In this document: positions 23,308 to 25,072 of the stretch, one piece after another
Numbering within the stretch: the stretch's first letter is position 1
Layout of the letters: each line of letters begins with the position of its first letter
Origin: Actinomycetota bacterium
GTDB taxonomy: Bacteria; Actinomycetota; CADDZG01; WHSQ01
Reading direction: 5' to 3'
Assembly: GCA_019348445.1 (NCBI GenBank)
Contig: JAHWJK010000009.1
Location: 1 to 25,072, forward strand
Length of the DNA: 25,072 bases
Translations under genes and position numbers: made by a program
The notes under the pieces: model-generated
Told to the model about the DNA's origin: nothing
What the model saw: only the letters and a program-made list of their open reading frames with translations
Databases searched by the model: none

Positions 23308-24023
23308 CGGTCGAATTCGATCGTCTCGGCATCCACGCCGGAGACGTCGTGCTCGATCTCGGGTGCGGCAACGGCCGGCATACGTTCGAGGCACTAAGGC
23401 GCGGCGCGCACGTGATCGCGGCGGATCTCAAACCAGAGGCGCTGGCGCATGTCACGGAATGGGTCACCGCGATGTACGCGCAGGGTGAGATCCCTGACGG
23501 CACCGCGTTCGTCGCGGTCCGCGCGGATGCTCTGAGCCTCCCGTTCCCGGATGACTCGGTCGACCATGTCATCGCGTCGGAGATCCTCGAGCACATCCCA
23601 CAGGACGACACCGCGATAGATGAGATCACCCGCGTGCTCAAACCCGGCGCTACGGCCGGCGTGACGGTTCCGAGATTCTGGCCCGAGCGCGTGTGTTGGG
23701 CCCTCTCGAACGAATACAGGTCGTCTGCCGGGGGGCACGTGCGCATCTATAGAGAACAGGAACTGAAAGACAAGCTCCACCGGACCGGGCTCGATCTCAT
23801 CGCGCAGAACCACGCGCACTCGTTCCACTCGCCGTATTGGTGGCTGAAGTGTGCATTCGGGGTCGACAACGACAACGCGGCCGTCCCGGCGCTCTATCAC
23901 CGCTTCCTCGTATGGCAGATCACGAAACGACCACCCGTGGTCGACGCGATCGAGCAGGCGCTCGATCCACTTCTCGGCAAGAGCCTCGTGCTGTACGCGC
24001 GCAAGAACGGTCTTCCACGATGA
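23301..24023 (+). CDS. Class I SAM-dependent methyltransferase
   Basis: 240 residues from the GTG at 23301, which overlaps the GT4 stop by 7 nt. An ATG at 23253 in frame lies inside the GT4 gene and adds 16 residues without family character. Motif I, VVLDLGCGNGRHT, is at 16-28, with the SAM-binding acidic end of strand 2 in IAADLKPE. LSLPFPDDSVDHVIASEILEHIP is motif II/III of the UbiE/Methyltransf_11 type. The C-terminal part, with SFHSPYWWLKCAFG, is aromatic-rich and may hold the acceptor. An O-methylated sugar or lipid is a possible product, but the substrate is not evident. Its TGA overlaps the next start by 4 bp (ATGA). Confidence 0.93.
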   Translation: MLTVEFDRLGIHAGDVVLDLGCGNGRHTFEALRRGAHVIAADLKPEALAHVTEWVTAMYAQGEIPDGTAFVAVRADALSLPFPDDSVDHVIASEILEHIPQDDTAIDEITRVLKPGATAGVTVPRFWPERVCWALSNEYRSSAGGHVRIYREQELKDKLHRTGLDLIAQNHAHSFHSPYWWLKCAFGVDNDNAAVPALYHRFLVWQITKRPPVVDAIEQALDPLLGKSLVLYARKNGLPR

Positions 24024-25036
24024 TCTTCGACGCCGTCGCGACCGCGGAGTACATAGCCAAGCAACAACTGCGAAACGGATGTATCCCCCACTTCGAAGAT
24101 GCCGTCGCCGATCCATGGAATCACGTCGAAGCGGCGATGGGCCTCGATTCCGTGGGACATCACGCGGAAGCCCGCCGCGCCTACGAGTGGTTGATGTCGG
24201 TCCAACGTCCCGACGGCGCGTGGGCTGCTGCGTACCGCGGTGACGTCGTCGAAGATCACACGCTCGACGCGAACTTCACCGCATACGCCGCAGCCGGACT
24301 CTGGCATCACTATGTAGCGACCTCCGATGTGTCCTTCCTCGAACGCAACTGGTACGGGATCGATCGAGCCGTCGAGTTCGTCCTAGCGCTCCAGACGAGC
24401 GACGGAGCGGTCCTGTGGGCGCGTGATGCCCATTACGAACCGTGGCCGTTGCCGCTCCTCACCGCGACGTCATGTATCTACCTGAGCTTGCGATGCGCGG
24501 TTGCGATAGCCGAAACGGTCGGCGACGAGCGACCCGACTGGGAACTCGCCGCGGATTCGGTCGCTTCTGCCATCCGCGATCCGAACGTGACGTGGGCGGA
24601 CAAGCGCCGGTTCTCGATGGACTGGTACTACCCGGTCCTCGCCGGAGCGGTGACGGGGGACGATGCCGACGCGGTGCTCGCGTCGCGCTGGGACGTTTTC
24701 GTAGTAGAGGGGCTCGGCACACGGTGTGTGTCGGACCGGCCGTGGATAACGTCGGGAGAGACGAGCGAGCTGATCCTCGCCCTGGACGTCGCCGGCCACA
24801 AGGACGAAGCCGAAGAGATGTTCCAGTGGCTACAACACCTGCAGGCCGACGGTGGTGGCTATTGGATGGGGGCGAACTTCCCGGGAGCGGTCGTGTGGCC
24901 GCGACAGCAACCGACGTGGGCCGCGGGTTCGGTCTTGCTCGCTTACGACGCGCTCGAGCGAGCCACCGCGACGTCAGGCTTCTTCCGCGGCGAGACCTTC
25001 CCAGAACCGGTATCCGGCCTCGTGGACCCGCTTTAG
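24020..25036 (+). CDS. Alpha/alpha-barrel protein (prenyltransferase/squalene-oxidase repeat type), function unknown
   Basis: 338 residues from the ATG at 24020, coupled to the methyltransferase stop by a 4-bp overlap. Repeated helix-hairpin units carry Q-x-x-D-G-x-W-like turns: SVQRPDGAWAAAY, LQTSDGAVLWARD and HLQADGGGYWMG. Together with the alternating alanine-rich helices they point to an alpha/alpha toroid, as in terpene cyclases, prenyltransferase beta subunits and several glycoside hydrolases. I find no DxDD motif of class II terpene cyclases; the nearest acidic cluster is GDDAD. A cyclase role is therefore unsupported. Acidic residues in WNHVEAAMG and VVEDHTLDANFT might be catalytic in a glycan-active enzyme. 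The fixed company of a GT4 and a methyltransferase argues for sugar or glycolipid work. 'Prenyltransferase' is only a fold label here. Confidence 0.82.
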   Translation: MIFDAVATAEYIAKQQLRNGCIPHFEDAVADPWNHVEAAMGLDSVGHHAEARRAYEWLMSVQRPDGAWAAAYRGDVVEDHTLDANFTAYAAAGLWHHYVATSDVSFLERNWYGIDRAVEFVLALQTSDGAVLWARDAHYEPWPLPLLTATSCIYLSLRCAVAIAETVGDERPDWELAADSVASAIRDPNVTWADKRRFSMDWYYPVLAGAVTGDDADAVLASRWDVFVVEGLGTRCVSDRPWITSGETSELILALDVAGHKDEAEEMFQWLQHLQADGGGYWMGANFPGAVVWPRQQPTWAAGSVLLAYDALERATATSGFFRGETFPEPVSGLVDPL

Positions 25037-25072
25037 GACGCGCAGACTTCCTTCGGCAACGGATTCTTCGAA
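24974..25072 (-). CDS. Possible C-terminal end of a convergent gene (partial)
   Basis: From the right edge a minus-strand frame is open for 32 codons to a TGA at 24976-24974. It reads FEESVAEGSLRVLKRVHEAG and then ends FWEGLAAEEA. It would overlap the alpha/alpha-barrel gene tail to tail by 63 nt. The residue make-up is protein-like, but the frame is short and antisense frames are often open in GC-rich DNA, so it may be spurious. No family is recognised. Confidence 0.25.
   Translation of the reverse strand, partial: FEESVAEGSLRVLKRVHEAGYRFWEGLAAEEA

Noticed and set aside
1..25072. CRISPR arrays, insertion sequences, phage genes or integration sites
   Set aside because: I saw no direct repeat series, transposase or integrase motifs, or terminal inverted repeats. 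The window is covered by ordinary chromosomal genes.

Overview
This is a high-GC, gene-dense bacterial chromosome segment, most probably from an actinomycete (Actinomycetota), perhaps a deep-branching lineage. The main reasons are the fused CofG/CofH enzyme FbiC with cofD and cofE (coenzyme F420 biosynthesis), a DUF5719 protein beside a large GT2 glycosyltransferase, DUF3105 and DUF2007 proteins, and frequent GTG starts with 4-bp ATGA/GTGA overlaps. No mobile element, CRISPR array, rRNA or tRNA was found. No gene-free stretch exceeds 300 bases.

Region 1 (1-6485, minus strand) reads fbiC, then a 1057-residue GT2 glycosyltransferase with a long membrane region, then a DUF5719 protein cut by the left edge. 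Region 2 (6550-8156, plus) holds cofD and cofE, divergent from fbiC. A hairpin separates cofE from a convergent nitroreductase (8195-8794), which could supply the reductase activity that mycobacterial FbiB carries as a fused domain. A DUF3105 membrane protein follows at 8824-9465.

Region 3 (9475-18292) is a surface-glycan locus. On the minus strand, read from 14768 down, are a GDP-L-fucose synthase-like enzyme, a GT4 glycosyltransferase, a SpoIID/LytB protein, a four-helix SMR/EamA-like membrane protein, a mannose-1-phosphate guanylyltransferase-like enzyme and a small hypothetical ORF. Divergent from it are three GT4 glycosyltransferases joined by 4-bp overlaps. A plausible scheme is NDP-sugar synthesis, modification to a deoxysugar, assembly by several GTs, export, and attachment to the wall by the LytR-CpsA-Psr protein at 18918-20342.

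Region 4 (18269-22019, minus) reads acyl-CoA dehydrogenase, DUF2007 membrane protein, LytR-CpsA-Psr protein, then an alpha/beta hydrolase. Region 5 (22069-25036, plus) is a tightly overlapping three-gene cassette: GT4 glycosyltransferase, SAM methyltransferase and an alpha/alpha-barrel protein of the kind often labelled 'prenyltransferase'. Its product is unknown, and it is the most interesting uncharacterised unit here.

From memory, the combination of fbiA/fbiB, a ManB-type nucleotidyltransferase, GTs, a LytR-type protein and a FadE-type dehydrogenase recalls the Mycobacterium tuberculosis Rv3257c-Rv3274c neighbourhood. Here it appears rearranged and enlarged by a fucose-type glycan cluster. 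Several operon-leading genes carry a TAnnnT-like -10 box only 6-10 nt before the start codon, which suggests leaderless transcripts.
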